A stretch of DNA of 8,763 bases from an uncultured Methylobacter sp. (lineage in GTDB: Bacteria > Pseudomonadota > Gammaproteobacteria > Methylococcales > Methylomonadaceae), in the NCBI GenBank assembly GCA_903831545.1, contig CAIKYI010000337.1:1-8763 (forward strand). Direction: 5' to 3'. Both the position numbers and the translations under genes were made by a program. The notes beneath the pieces were generated by a model. That model was given only the letters and a program-made list of their open reading frames with translations. It ran no database searches and was not told the origin of the DNA. Position 1 is the stretch's first letter; every line of letters starts with the position of its first letter. This document shows, one piece after another, positions 1 to 7,029 of this stretch.

Positions 1-732
1 AACACCACGCAATGTCCGGCGCAAATTGAAAACACCATTGAGCATTTTTTTAGAACGCTTGCCAATGTCGATGGCTTTGGTCAAAAGACCGTAGAAAAGC
101 TTCATGCTTCCGGGGTAAATTCTGTTTATGCTGTTTATCAGTCGGATATGCAGCAATTACAGGAAATGGGCTTTGGCGATAAGACCGCGCAAAATCTGCT
201 CGATCAAATGCAACGCAGTCGTACTGAAGCTATTGAAGACTGGCGATTTCTGGGCGCATTCGGCATTTACCGAATGGGCTTGGGCAATTGCGAGCGCTTG
301 CTGCAACATCATCACTTACTTGATATTTTTAAACTGACCGTCGAAGACGTGATTAATATCGAAGGTTTTGCCGAGAAAACCAGTGTCGCAGTGGTTGAAT
401 GTCTGGCAAAAATAAAACCTGATTTCATGCAAGTCTATCAACTGGGTTTTAATTTGATAGCAACGCCCTTTCTTTCGGAACAACATAAAAATATTAGCCC
501 TATTTCCGGTAAAACCATCGTTTTTACCGGCACCATGATTCACGGTAAACGTGATGACATGAGTAAGGAAGCCAAACGCCTGGGTGCAAAAGTGGCAGCA
601 TCCGTCACAGGAAAAACCGATTTTCTGGTGACGGGTTCTGATGTGGGTATGGCAAAAATTACTGCGGCAACTGAAAAAGGCGTGCAGGTGATGAGTGAGG
701 AGGACTATTTGGCCTTGTTGGGGGATATTTAG
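1..732 (+). CDS. ligA: NAD+-dependent DNA ligase, C-terminal part (5' end outside window)
   Basis: The reading frame is open from base 1 to a TAG stop at 730-732, giving 243 residues. This is roughly the last third of a LigA-type ligase (family about 670 aa), which seals nicks using NAD+. The visible part starts at the end of the Cys4 zinc finger: C5 in CPAQ is its last cysteine, matching the CxAQ motif of E. coli LigA. Helix-hairpin-helix motifs follow, with GFG/GFA turns near residues 25-27, 57-59 and 120-122. A C-terminal BRCT domain runs from about residue 168 (GKTIVFTG at 170-177; TDFLVTG; a GMAKITAA stretch where LigA usually has GSKLxKA). The catalytic nucleotidyltransferase domain with the AMP-binding lysine is outside, so activity cannot be judged. 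Several normally conserved spots differ, for example GIYRMG instead of GIREVG, so this may be a divergent paralogue rather than the housekeeping ligase. It converges on motB, with 65 bp between the stop codons. Confidence 0.87.
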   Translation, partial: NTTQCPAQIENTIEHFFRTLANVDGFGQKTVEKLHASGVNSVYAVYQSDMQQLQEMGFGDKTAQNLLDQMQRSRTEAIEDWRFLGAFGIYRMGLGNCERLLQHHHLLDIFKLTVEDVINIEGFAEKTSVAVVECLAKIKPDFMQVYQLGFNLIATPFLSEQHKNISPISGKTIVFTGTMIHGKRDDMSKEAKRLGAKVAASVTGKTDFLVTGSDVGMAKITAATEKGVQVMSEEDYLALLGDI

Positions 733-736
733 TTAT

Positions 737-764
737 CCAGGGGCGAATTGGTTCTTTCCTCAGG
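737..764. repeat. Degenerate copy of an intergenic hairpin repeat
   Basis: Bases 738-748 (CAGGGGCGAAT) are identical to 5774-5784, the core of the much better hairpin ahead of the decarboxylase gene. Aligned over 27 bases, the two sites agree at about 20 positions. Here the stem AGGGGCGAA / TTCTTTCCT is weakened: it folds only with two G-U pairs and one mismatch around the loop TTGG. It lies between the convergent ligase and motB genes, where it could serve both as a weak terminator and as a dispersed repeat. The short length and imperfect match keep confidence moderate. Confidence 0.5.
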
Positions 765-797
765 CGCTCACTGACCAATATATTGTTCTGAAAAACC

Positions 798-1706
798 TTA
801 TTTTTGCTTTTTTTCCTCAGGTTTTGCGCTTGATTCTTCACCTACGCTTTGCAATATCTCATTTTCGGTTTTTTTATTCATGACGATAATGGAAATTCGT
901 CGATTAATCTGATCAAGCGGTTCGGTTGTCGGACTATAAGGAACGCTGGATCCCAGGCCTATAACTCTTAAAATTTTTGCTTCAGCAAGACCGCCTTGAG
1001 TCAATTCGTAGCGGGCGGCATTGGCTCGGTCACTGGATAGTTCCCAATTGGTATATTTATGTTGGTTGGGTGGGAAGGGGTGTGCGTCAGTGTGCCCGTT
1101 AAGGGTAACTTTGTTTGGTAATTCGTTAATAACAGGTGCCAATGCTCTCAAGATCAATTTGATTTGTGGTTCGGTTTCCGCGCTGGCCAATTTATACATG
1201 GGCCTGTTCTGGGCGTCGACGATTAGAACTTTTAAACCCTCGGGGGTTATTTCCAATTTGATTTGATCTTTAAATTCAGTTAATTCAGGTGTTGAATCTA
1301 ACTTTTCCTGTATTTTTTCCTTTAACTGTTCGAGTTTCTCTCTCTCAATCGCTTCAGCTTTTAATTCGACTTCCTCAGGTGTAAGTTCTTTTTGTTCGGG
1401 GGTTGCGCCTTTGTCAACCTGGCCTTGATCTTGTGACGTAATATCTGAACCTCCCGCCTGGATAATACTGGTCCTATCACCAACATCCGCACCTTTGTCC
1501 TCTGTGGAAGCTTTAAACGGGTCTTGAAAGTATTCCGCAATTCCTCTGCGTTCAGGTTCGCTTGTTGTTCCCAGAAGCCACATCAGCAAAAAAAAGGCCA
1601 TCATGGCTGTTACAAAATCGGCATAAGCCAATTTCCATGCGCCGCCATGATGAACGTGGCCGCCTTTTTTTATTTTTTTTATGATGATGGGTTGTTGATC
1701 GGCCAT
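798..1706 (-). CDS. motB: Flagellar motor stator protein MotB
   Basis: 302 aa. MotB is the peptidoglycan-anchored half of the flagellar stator; five MotA and two MotB subunits form an ion channel in the inner membrane that drives rotation. A basic, His/Gly-rich N-terminus leads into one membrane segment (about 27-46) that contains the invariant proton-carrying aspartate, D30 (YADFVTAMMAFF), equal to D32 in E. coli. The run after it (about 53-65, RRGIAEYFQDPF) matches the plug region that closes the idle channel. A charged linker with coiled-coil character (about 108-137) joins the OmpA-like peptidoglycan-binding domain (about 150-277), with NGHTDAHPF (203-211), a WELSSDRA block (221-228) and NRRISIIV (268-275). 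The lysine-rich tail is unremarkable. The start lies 11 bases beyond the motA stop and has an AAAGG Shine-Dalgarno sequence in that gap, so the pair is co-transcribed and probably translationally coupled. The transmembrane sequence is of the proton type. Confidence 0.96.
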   Translation of the reverse strand: MADQQPIIIKKIKKGGHVHHGGAWKLAYADFVTAMMAFFLLMWLLGTTSEPERRGIAEYFQDPFKASTEDKGADVGDRTSIIQAGGSDITSQDQGQVDKGATPEQKELTPEEVELKAEAIEREKLEQLKEKIQEKLDSTPELTEFKDQIKLEITPEGLKVLIVDAQNRPMYKLASAETEPQIKLILRALAPVINELPNKVTLNGHTDAHPFPPNQHKYTNWELSSDRANAARYELTQGGLAEAKILRVIGLGSSVPYSPTTEPLDQINRRISIIVMNKKTENEILQSVGEESSAKPEEKKQK

Positions 1707-1717
1707 TTTTTTAACCT

Positions 1718-2563
1718 TTATTTATTTGCTCTAAGTTGTTCTTCCAATTCCATAAAACCGGGTCGCATCGCGGAAGCAATCATGGTGCGCATATATTCGG
1801 CAGTCATGGCCGGCGATACGCCTTTGGCACAACACAGCAAGCCCTTTTGGGCGCATTTATAAACATTGCCTGCGGCCTCGGCGCGTTCTGCCATAACAGC
1901 TGAAACAGGGTTGATATAACCATAAGCCAATAAAATACCCAAAAATGTTCCAACCAGCGCCGCCGCAATTAACTTGCCTAATTCTGAGGGCGGAATGCCG
2001 ACTGACTCCATGGTATGCACAACACCCAACACCGCAGCAACAATACCGAAGGCCGGTAAGCCATCGCCGATATTCTGGATGGCTTTGACTGGCGCATGAG
2101 CTTCTTCATGATGCGTTTCAAGCTCTTGATCCATGAGTTCTTCAAGTGCATAGACTTCAACCCCGGTAACAATCAAGCGCAGGTTGTCGCAAACAAATTC
2201 CAGTAAATGATGATCGCCAAGAATCTTGGGGGTAAACACCGGGCTGCTTTTAGGGTCGTCGATAATACTTTCCAGCGACAACAAACCTTCCTTGCGTGTT
2301 TTGGTGGTAATGGCATAAAAACACAGCAACAACTCAAGATAATAGGCTTTGTTGTAGGGGGTACCTTTTAGGGTAGCCGTGGCGCCACTGAGGGCCCCCT
2401 TAATAACAGACATGGAGTTACTACAGATAAAAGCGCCTAAGGCAGCTCCAATAATAATTAAAAATTCAAAGGGTTGGAATAGAACGCCGGGATGTCCACC
2501 GGCTCCTAAATATCCTCCCATAATTGCTAAAGTGAGGACTAAATATCCGACAATGACTAACAT
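1718..2563 (-). CDS. motA: Flagellar motor stator protein MotA
   Basis: 281 aa, close to E. coli MotA (295 aa). MotA forms the outer ring of the stator channel and pushes on FliG through its cytoplasmic loop. Hydrophobic segments are visible at about 3-21, 33-50, 168-188 and 198-218, with a large cytoplasmic loop between the second and third. The charged residues that contact FliG are present at the same numbers as in E. coli: R90 and E98 (in KTRKEGLLSLES). The two channel prolines are P170 (GDGLPAFGIVAA) and P219 (YGYINPVSAV), matching P173 and P222. The gene is first in a two-gene operon with motB. The upstream AAAAGAGA is a modest ribosome binding site. I found no convincing sigma-28 (FliA) promoter upstream, although flagellar motor operons are often under that sigma factor. 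No chemotaxis or other flagellar genes appear next to it in the window. Confidence 0.96.
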   Translation of the reverse strand: MLVIVGYLVLTLAIMGGYLGAGGHPGVLFQPFEFLIIIGAALGAFICSNSMSVIKGALSGATATLKGTPYNKAYYLELLLCFYAITTKTRKEGLLSLESIIDDPKSSPVFTPKILGDHHLLEFVCDNLRLIVTGVEVYALEELMDQELETHHEEAHAPVKAIQNIGDGLPAFGIVAAVLGVVHTMESVGIPPSELGKLIAAALVGTFLGILLAYGYINPVSAVMAERAEAAGNVYKCAQKGLLCCAKGVSPAMTAEYMRTMIASAMRPGFMELEEQLRANK

Positions 2564-2923
2564 GTAATCTCTTTTAGGGTTGTATTAAAAAAATTTGGAG
2601 TGCAGCGCGTTAGTAACGTAAGCTACGGAGCGTATAAGTTAAGACATTAAGTATGAAGTTACGCTTAATTGCCTTGGGTGGTTATTTTAACTTGAAATTG
2701 TAAGTATGGGGCTACTCTTTCAATGTTTTGTAACATCTTGGGGGTTTATCAAAAGATACTGGCAATCAATATAGCTGAATTCAATCCTGTTTGGCGGATA
2801 TTACCCATAAATTCTATTCTGCAAATTTCAGCGCCAAGTAAACTATGATATAAACACTTTTTTGTTTGTTGTAGTGAACCCGCAACATCAGAAGATAGTC
2901 ATTTATTTTGGAAGTGAGGTATT
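2564..2923. other. Divergent intergenic region between motA and the deacetylase gene
   Basis: These 360 bases contain no plausible gene on either strand and must hold promoters for both neighbours. On the plus strand, TTGGCG (2791-2796) and TATTCT (2815-2820), 18 bases apart, are a mediocre sigma-70 match. A TATGAT at 2844-2849 is a better -10 box but has no -35 partner. On the minus strand, TTGAAA (2723-2718) and TACAAT (2702-2697) are good boxes but only 15 bases apart. A small palindromic run, CGTTAGTAACG, lies at about 2608-2618. None of these stands out enough to annotate as a site on its own. Confidence 0.6.
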
Positions 2924-2926
2924 GTG
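2916..2926 (+). promoter_or_regulatory. Ribosome binding site and GTG start of the deacetylase gene
   Basis: GAGGT (2916-2920, inside AAGTGAGGT) lies three bases before GTG at 2924. No ATG is available nearby, and the family's N-terminal pattern (short start, then YYSHADF) begins directly after this GTG. The site therefore fixes a non-ATG start. Confidence 0.7.
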
Positions 2927-3850
2927 ACGACACTTTATTACAGCCATGCAGATTTTTTATTTCATAACACGGGGGCAGGGCATCCTGAATGTGCCGAGCG
3001 GCTCAGGTTTATTGAAACAGCATTAAAGGCCACCGAATTCTCAGGTCTGATCAGGCAATCAGCGCCTATGGGTTCCGAGTTACAAATTAGTCTGGTTCAT
3101 CCCCTGCCTTATATTGATAATATTCTTAAAGCCATTCCCGAACAGGGTCACCAGTATTTGGATCAGGATACGGTGTTGTCAGCGGGATCACAATTGGCCG
3201 CTTTCCGTGCGGTGGGGGCAGTTTGTGATGCTGTTGACAAGGTTATGACTGGTCAGGCAAATAATGCTTTTTGCGCGGTTCGTCCACCGGGCCATCACGC
3301 AGAACCGGATGTGGCAATGGGCTTTTGTTTGTTTAACAATGTAGCCATTGCGGCTAAATATGCGCTGTTGCAATATCAGCTTGAGCGTATTGCCATTGTT
3401 GATTTTGATGTTCACCATGGCAATGGTACGCAAGACGTATTTTACAATCAGCCTAATGTCTTATATGCCTCCAGCCATGAGATGCCGAACTATCCGGGTA
3501 CCGGTCATCCAAGAGAAACAGGCAAAGGCAATATCATCAATGTACCCCTGACTGCAGGTGACTCGGGTGTTGAATTAAGACAAAAATACAGCAACATCAT
3601 TTTGCCGGCATTAACAAACTTCAAGCCTGACTTATTGTTAATTTCAGCCGGGTTTGATGCTCATAAGGATGATCCGTTAGCATCGATCAATTTGGTTGAA
3701 GACGATTTCGAATGGCTTACTAAACAGTTAATGTTAATCGCTGACAACAGCTGTCAGGGGAAAATCATTTCGGTCCTGGAAGGCGGCTACAATCTCAAGG
3801 CCTTGGCAGCCAGTGTTGCCATTCATGTTAAAACCTTAATGACTGGCTAG
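2924..3850 (+). CDS. Histone deacetylase-like zinc amidohydrolase (class II HDAC / AcuC-AphA superfamily)
   Basis: 308 aa, full length for bacterial class II-like deacetylases, cytoplasmic, no signal peptide. The family removes acetyl groups from lysine side chains or other acylated amines with one zinc ion. Catalytic features are complete: the tandem histidines H124-H125 (RPPGHHAEP); zinc ligands D162 and H164 (VDFDVHHGNGT) and D245 (SAGFDAHKDDP); and the transition-state tyrosine Y289 (EGGYN). The N-terminal HPECAERL (20-27) and the FNNVAIAA stretch (138-144) are also typical. L252 follows the DP pair where the human polyamine deacetylase HDAC10 has its gatekeeper glutamate, so a protein-lysine or small acyl-amine substrate is more likely than polyamines; that is inference. 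The gene is divergent from motA and 166 bp upstream of the copper oxidase, probably transcribed alone. The natural substrate cannot be read from the sequence. Confidence 0.93.
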   Translation: MTTLYYSHADFLFHNTGAGHPECAERLRFIETALKATEFSGLIRQSAPMGSELQISLVHPLPYIDNILKAIPEQGHQYLDQDTVLSAGSQLAAFRAVGAVCDAVDKVMTGQANNAFCAVRPPGHHAEPDVAMGFCLFNNVAIAAKYALLQYQLERIAIVDFDVHHGNGTQDVFYNQPNVLYASSHEMPNYPGTGHPRETGKGNIINVPLTAGDSGVELRQKYSNIILPALTNFKPDLLLISAGFDAHKDDPLASINLVEDDFEWLTKQLMLIADNSCQGKIISVLEGGYNLKALAASVAIHVKTLMTG

Positions 3851-3887
3851 CGTTGATAATTTGCAAACGCTTGGTATGATTAATCAT
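3849..3887. repeat. Small inverted repeats after the deacetylase stop
   Basis: AGCGTT (3849-3854, overlapping the stop codon) and AACGCT (3866-3871) form a 6-bp stem with an 11-base loop. The 12-base perfect palindrome ATGATTAATCAT follows at 3876-3887. There is no T-run, so a classical terminator is not supported. The palindrome could be a dimeric-regulator site, but it lies about 100 bp from the likely promoter of the next gene and may be chance in AT-rich DNA. Confidence 0.3.
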
Positions 3888-3986
3888 TAAGAAAATATCT
3901 TGCACACACGTTAAAAATGGATTCTGTTGGATATTGGGTTAAAATGGTCTGGATAGAACTCCCGCTTCGGATTGGCGGTGTAAAAT

Positions 3987-3992
3987 TATAAT
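3987..3992 (+). promoter_or_regulatory. Likely -10 box of the multicopper oxidase gene
   Basis: A perfect TATAAT lies 24 bases before the oxidase start codon and would put the transcript start near 3999. The Shine-Dalgarno TGAGGT follows at 4005-4010, six bases before the ATG. The -35 region is poor (CTTCGG or GCTTCG at 16-17 bases), so an activator may be needed. The 19-base-spaced TTGACC box expected of a CueR-type copper promoter is absent. Confidence 0.42.
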
Positions 3993-4016
3993 AATGTATT
4001 TTTCTGAGGTCGGCGT

Positions 4017-5750
4017 ATGCGTAAAAATCTTCTAACCTTCATTTGGAGTGCCACACTGCTTCTGGTGCATCCTCTCAGTCAGGCTGCGACAGATCTGCCT
4101 CCGTCGTCCAAAGTTGACATGGGCCCTGTAGAAGAAGTTTGTTCGGACTTTACTCCGGCCAAATGGCGTGAAGAACAAGTTATTGATGGCGTAAAGATAC
4201 AAGCTTCGCATTTATGTAACCCTGATAATCCGGCAGATGTCGCCGCCTTTGTAAAAGGCACCAACGGCATTTCGATGGAAACGTTAATGCAAACGCAACT
4301 TGCGGCTGATGCCATTACCCTATCTGACGATGTTGATGGCGATGGCGATCCGGACAAAATAATTATTAAACTTGAAATTGCTGAACTGAACGGCCACTCG
4401 CCGGACATGAAGGACCCGACCACAACGTTTGATATTGCGCCGGGCATTCAGCCTACTTTTTGGGTTTATGCCCCAAAAACCCGTGACATGTCGACACTCA
4501 GTATTTATGAGCCGGTAGCCAATCCTTTGTTGCGCGTTCCGTCGCCAGTTATTCGTGTCGAACAGGATGACGTGGTCTGGATAGTGTTGGAAAATACCCA
4601 TTATTTGCCGCACTCAATCCATTTACACGGTATTGATCATCCGTTTATGGATCATAGCGGCGCCGGTAACGATGGCGTTGGCCAAACAAGCAACATGGAT
4701 ACCATGCCTGGCGAAAGCAAAACCTATGTTATCAAGCCTCGTCAGCCGGGTACCATGTACTATCATTGCCATGTTCAGCCGCACACGCATATTCCAATGG
4801 GTTTGCAGGGCATTTTTATCGTTGAGGAAAATCGTCCCAACAACTGGCCACAAACGCTTAACGTCGGTGCTGGCCAGGTGCGTCATCCTTCGGTATCGGT
4901 GCTTGAAAAATATGCCCGTGAATACGACTTGCATTACCAATCTGCGGATAAAGAGTTACATGAGCTTGTGGCCCGGTCAGCAAATGATCCACGCCTGATT
5001 GCCAAGCACATGAACATGGAATATGACATCACCGATGCTACGGATGATTATTTCATGCTTAACGGCAGATCCTTCCCTTATACCTTAAGGGAATCGTTGA
5101 TTGAAATGAAAAAGGATGAAAAAGTTAAACTGCGGATTTTGAATGGTCATACCGAGTCTTTTGCCATGCATATCCACGGTCACAAGCCGACCATAACCCA
5201 TTATGACGGCGTAGATAATGGCCCCAGTTCTTATATCACCCGGGACGTACATGGTATGGCTCCGGCACAACGTATTGATCTTGAATTAAGCGGTGTAGAT
5301 GATGGTTTGCACAGTTTTGGTCAAGGTATCTGGATGTTCCATGATCACGTTGAGAAATCATTTACTACGAATGGCGTGGGCGAAGGTGGCGACATTAGTC
5401 TGGTCGTTTATGATGGGTTTCTTGATGAAAAAGGCATACCAAAAGCCCATGGCATGAGCCTTGCGCCTTATTTCACCAAAAGTTTCTGGAAACGCAATTA
5501 TCCTGTCTGGCAAGATTATGATGTTTGGCGTAGTTTAGGTCTGCCTGATCTGAAAGCCGAAGTTACTCCCTCTAAAGTTGCGGTACAAACCGTGCAGCAA
5601 CAATGGGCACCAGAAACTCCGGCACCAGAACAGGAAGGTTCTGCCTTTGGAAAATTGCTGTTCGGATTGATCCTCGGTTTATTAAGCTATACCTTGGTCA
5701 TAAAACGTGAAATTATTATTGCCTACGTTCGTAAGCTGCTTAAAAAGTAA
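4017..5750 (+). CDS. Secreted, C-terminally anchored two-domain multicopper oxidase
   Basis: 577 aa. A signal peptide (cleavage likely after SQA, residue 23) directs it to the periplasm. The cupredoxin copper motifs can be assigned by spacing. In domain 1, LPHSIHLHG gives H199 (type 1), H202 and H204, and HCHVQPHTHIPM gives H250, C251, H252, H256 and M261. In domain 2, MHIHGH gives H385 and H387, and FHDH gives H442 and H444. That makes eight histidines for a trinuclear cluster and one type 1 site in domain 1 only; domain 2 has D443 where a type 1 cysteine would sit. This is the pattern called type C two-domain oxidase. Family members oxidise phenols, metal ions or cytochromes while reducing oxygen; the substrate here is unknown. 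Extra parts are an N-terminal region (about 24-170) with an acidic VDGDGDPD run (106-113) resembling calcium-binding loops, a Pro/Glu linker (531-541) and a membrane helix (about 543-563) with a basic tail, implying anchoring in the inner membrane. Cysteines C42 and C67 could form a disulfide. Confidence 0.93.
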   Translation: MRKNLLTFIWSATLLLVHPLSQAATDLPPSSKVDMGPVEEVCSDFTPAKWREEQVIDGVKIQASHLCNPDNPADVAAFVKGTNGISMETLMQTQLAADAITLSDDVDGDGDPDKIIIKLEIAELNGHSPDMKDPTTTFDIAPGIQPTFWVYAPKTRDMSTLSIYEPVANPLLRVPSPVIRVEQDDVVWIVLENTHYLPHSIHLHGIDHPFMDHSGAGNDGVGQTSNMDTMPGESKTYVIKPRQPGTMYYHCHVQPHTHIPMGLQGIFIVEENRPNNWPQTLNVGAGQVRHPSVSVLEKYAREYDLHYQSADKELHELVARSANDPRLIAKHMNMEYDITDATDDYFMLNGRSFPYTLRESLIEMKKDEKVKLRILNGHTESFAMHIHGHKPTITHYDGVDNGPSSYITRDVHGMAPAQRIDLELSGVDDGLHSFGQGIWMFHDHVEKSFTTNGVGEGGDISLVVYDGFLDEKGIPKAHGMSLAPYFTKSFWKRNYPVWQDYDVWRSLGLPDLKAEVTPSKVAVQTVQQQWAPETPAPEQEGSAFGKLLFGLILGLLSYTLVIKREIIIAYVRKLLKK

Positions 5751-5771
5751 AGTTTTACACAGCTTGTCAAT

Positions 5772-5799
5772 TGCAGGGGCGAATGAGTTCGCTCCTGCA
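5772..5799. repeat. Intergenic 12-bp hairpin (REP-like), between oxidase and decarboxylase
   Basis: TGCAGGGGCGAA (5772-5783), loop TGAG (5784-5787), TTCGCTCCTGCA (5788-5799): all 12 positions pair, one of them as G-U. It shares an 11-base core with 738-748. It lies 22 bases after the oxidase stop and 29 bases before the next start, without an immediate T-run, so it may end or process the oxidase transcript. The form, GGGGCGAA facing TTCGC-CCT, resembles short palindromic repeats scattered between genes of many bacteria. Membership of such a family is inference. Confidence 0.75.
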
Positions 5800-5828
5800 C
5801 GCTACCAAACAGCGATTGTTTTTTACTA

Positions 5829-6986
5829 ATGGACTTAAACGTATTAAAACAAAGCGTCAGTTCATCGCCTGCTTTTGTAATCGATGAAACGGACGTTATC
5901 AAAACCCTGCAAATTTTAGCCGAGCTAAGAAACCAGTGCGGCGTCAAGATTTTATATTCCATCAAAGCTTTACCTTTTTCCGCAGTCATGGACATCGCCA
6001 AGCCTTATGTTGACGGCTTTTCAGTTAGCTCATTGTTTGAAGCGCGACTGGCAGATGAGGTACTTCGGCAGGGTTCTGAGCAGCCTTTGCCGGGGCAGGG
6101 CAGTATTCATTTAACAACGCCTGGCCTTAGAGATGAAGAGTTGGACGAATTGGCCAGGCTATGCACGCATATCAGCTTTAACTCCTTATCCCAACATCAA
6201 CGCTATGGCGAAGTGGCTCAGGCACAGACCTCTGTCGGTTTAAGAATTAATCCCAAGTTGTCTTTTTTAAATGACGAGCGATTTGATCCCTGCCGTCAGC
6301 AGTCAAAGCTTGGCGTGGCGCTTGAGGATTTAACTTCCCTGAAAGACATTCAGGGACTGCATGTGCACAATATTTTCTCGGCTACTGATTTTGCGCCCTT
6401 GCTTAAAACCATTGCCAAACTTCAGCAACATTTGGGAGCAGGTTTAGCTGAGTTGGAGTGGTTGAATATTGGTGGCGGCTATTTGTTTAGGCAAATTGCC
6501 GACCTACAGCCTTTTGTAGAACTGGTTAAAAAACTTAAACATGATTATGCTGTTGAGGTTTATATCGAACCGGGCAAAGCCGTGGTCGGGCAAGCCGGGC
6601 ATTTGATAGCGACAGTGTTGGATAGCTTTGAAACTGACGGCGCAACCATGGCCATATTGGATACTTCGGTCAATCATAATCCCGAAGTCTTTGAATATCA
6701 GCGTCAGCCGGAATTATACGAACACGATCCCATGGGCAGCCATAGTGCTATTTTGGCGGGTTGCACCTGTCTGGCAGGTGATATTTTTGGCGAATACCGG
6801 TTTAAAACTCCCCTGGAAGTGGGTGATAAAGTAGTGTTTAAAAATATGGGTGCCTATTCGTTGATTAAAGCCAACCGGTTTAACGGCTATAATCTTCCAG
6901 ATATTTATCTAAGTAATTCGCTAAAAGTAAAAAAAATAAAACACTATGCCTATGAAGATTATCGTCAGCATTGGCTAACAGCTTAA
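5829..6986 (+). CDS. nspC: Carboxynorspermidine/carboxyspermidine decarboxylase (PLP, alanine-racemase fold)
   Basis: 385 aa, slightly longer than the usual 360-380. NspC removes CO2 from carboxynorspermidine or carboxyspermidine, the last step of the aspartate-semialdehyde route to norspermidine or spermidine in the cytoplasm. PLP-binding features are K46 (YSIKAL), H178/H180 (GLHVHN), the glycine loop G215-G217 (NIGGGY), EPGK (247-250) and Y343 (GAYS). The active-site cysteine is C314 in CTCLAGD (312-318), with D318; this CLAGD signature separates NspC from ornithine and diaminopimelate decarboxylases. DGFSVSSLFEARLA (62-75) and FNGYNLPDI (351-359) also fit NspC. Some positions diverge (LHLTTPGLR-like stretch near 94-101), so related carboxy-polyamine substrates remain possible. 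The partner dehydrogenase is not in the window. The start has no clear Shine-Dalgarno and is preceded by TTTTTTACTA; no better in-frame start was seen. The 78-bp gap after the oxidase contains a hairpin, so co-transcription is uncertain. Confidence 0.82.
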   Translation: MDLNVLKQSVSSSPAFVIDETDVIKTLQILAELRNQCGVKILYSIKALPFSAVMDIAKPYVDGFSVSSLFEARLADEVLRQGSEQPLPGQGSIHLTTPGLRDEELDELARLCTHISFNSLSQHQRYGEVAQAQTSVGLRINPKLSFLNDERFDPCRQQSKLGVALEDLTSLKDIQGLHVHNIFSATDFAPLLKTIAKLQQHLGAGLAELEWLNIGGGYLFRQIADLQPFVELVKKLKHDYAVEVYIEPGKAVVGQAGHLIATVLDSFETDGATMAILDTSVNHNPEVFEYQRQPELYEHDPMGSHSAILAGCTCLAGDIFGEYRFKTPLEVGDKVVFKNMGAYSLIKANRFNGYNLPDIYLSNSLKVKKIKHYAYEDYRQHWLTA

Positions 6987-7029
6987 GAAATTATCAGTTG
7001 TAGTTAACTCGCAATAAATAAAACACCCC

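Noticed and set aside
776..785. Palindrome CAATATATTG between the ligase and motB
   Set aside because: It is short, AT-rich and without a following T-run; likely chance.
2671..2700. Sigma-28 (FliA) promoter for motA on the minus strand: TAAA followed by GCAATTAA
   Set aside because: The second box matches GCCGATAA at only five of eight positions and the spacing is 13 rather than 15 bases.
3854..3867. FNR-like box TTGATAATTTGCAA downstream of the deacetylase
   Set aside because: Only eight of ten conserved bases match, and it lies well over 100 bp upstream of the likely copper oxidase promoter.
4079..4940. Open frames antisense to, or shifted within, the copper oxidase gene
   Set aside because: They have no family resemblance or ribosome binding sites and overlap a clearly conserved gene; they are shadows.
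2924..6986. A polyamine-metabolism cluster joining the deacetylase and the decarboxylase
   Set aside because: The copper oxidase lies between them, each gene has its own upstream spacer, and the deacetylase lacks the HDAC10-type gatekeeper glutamate.
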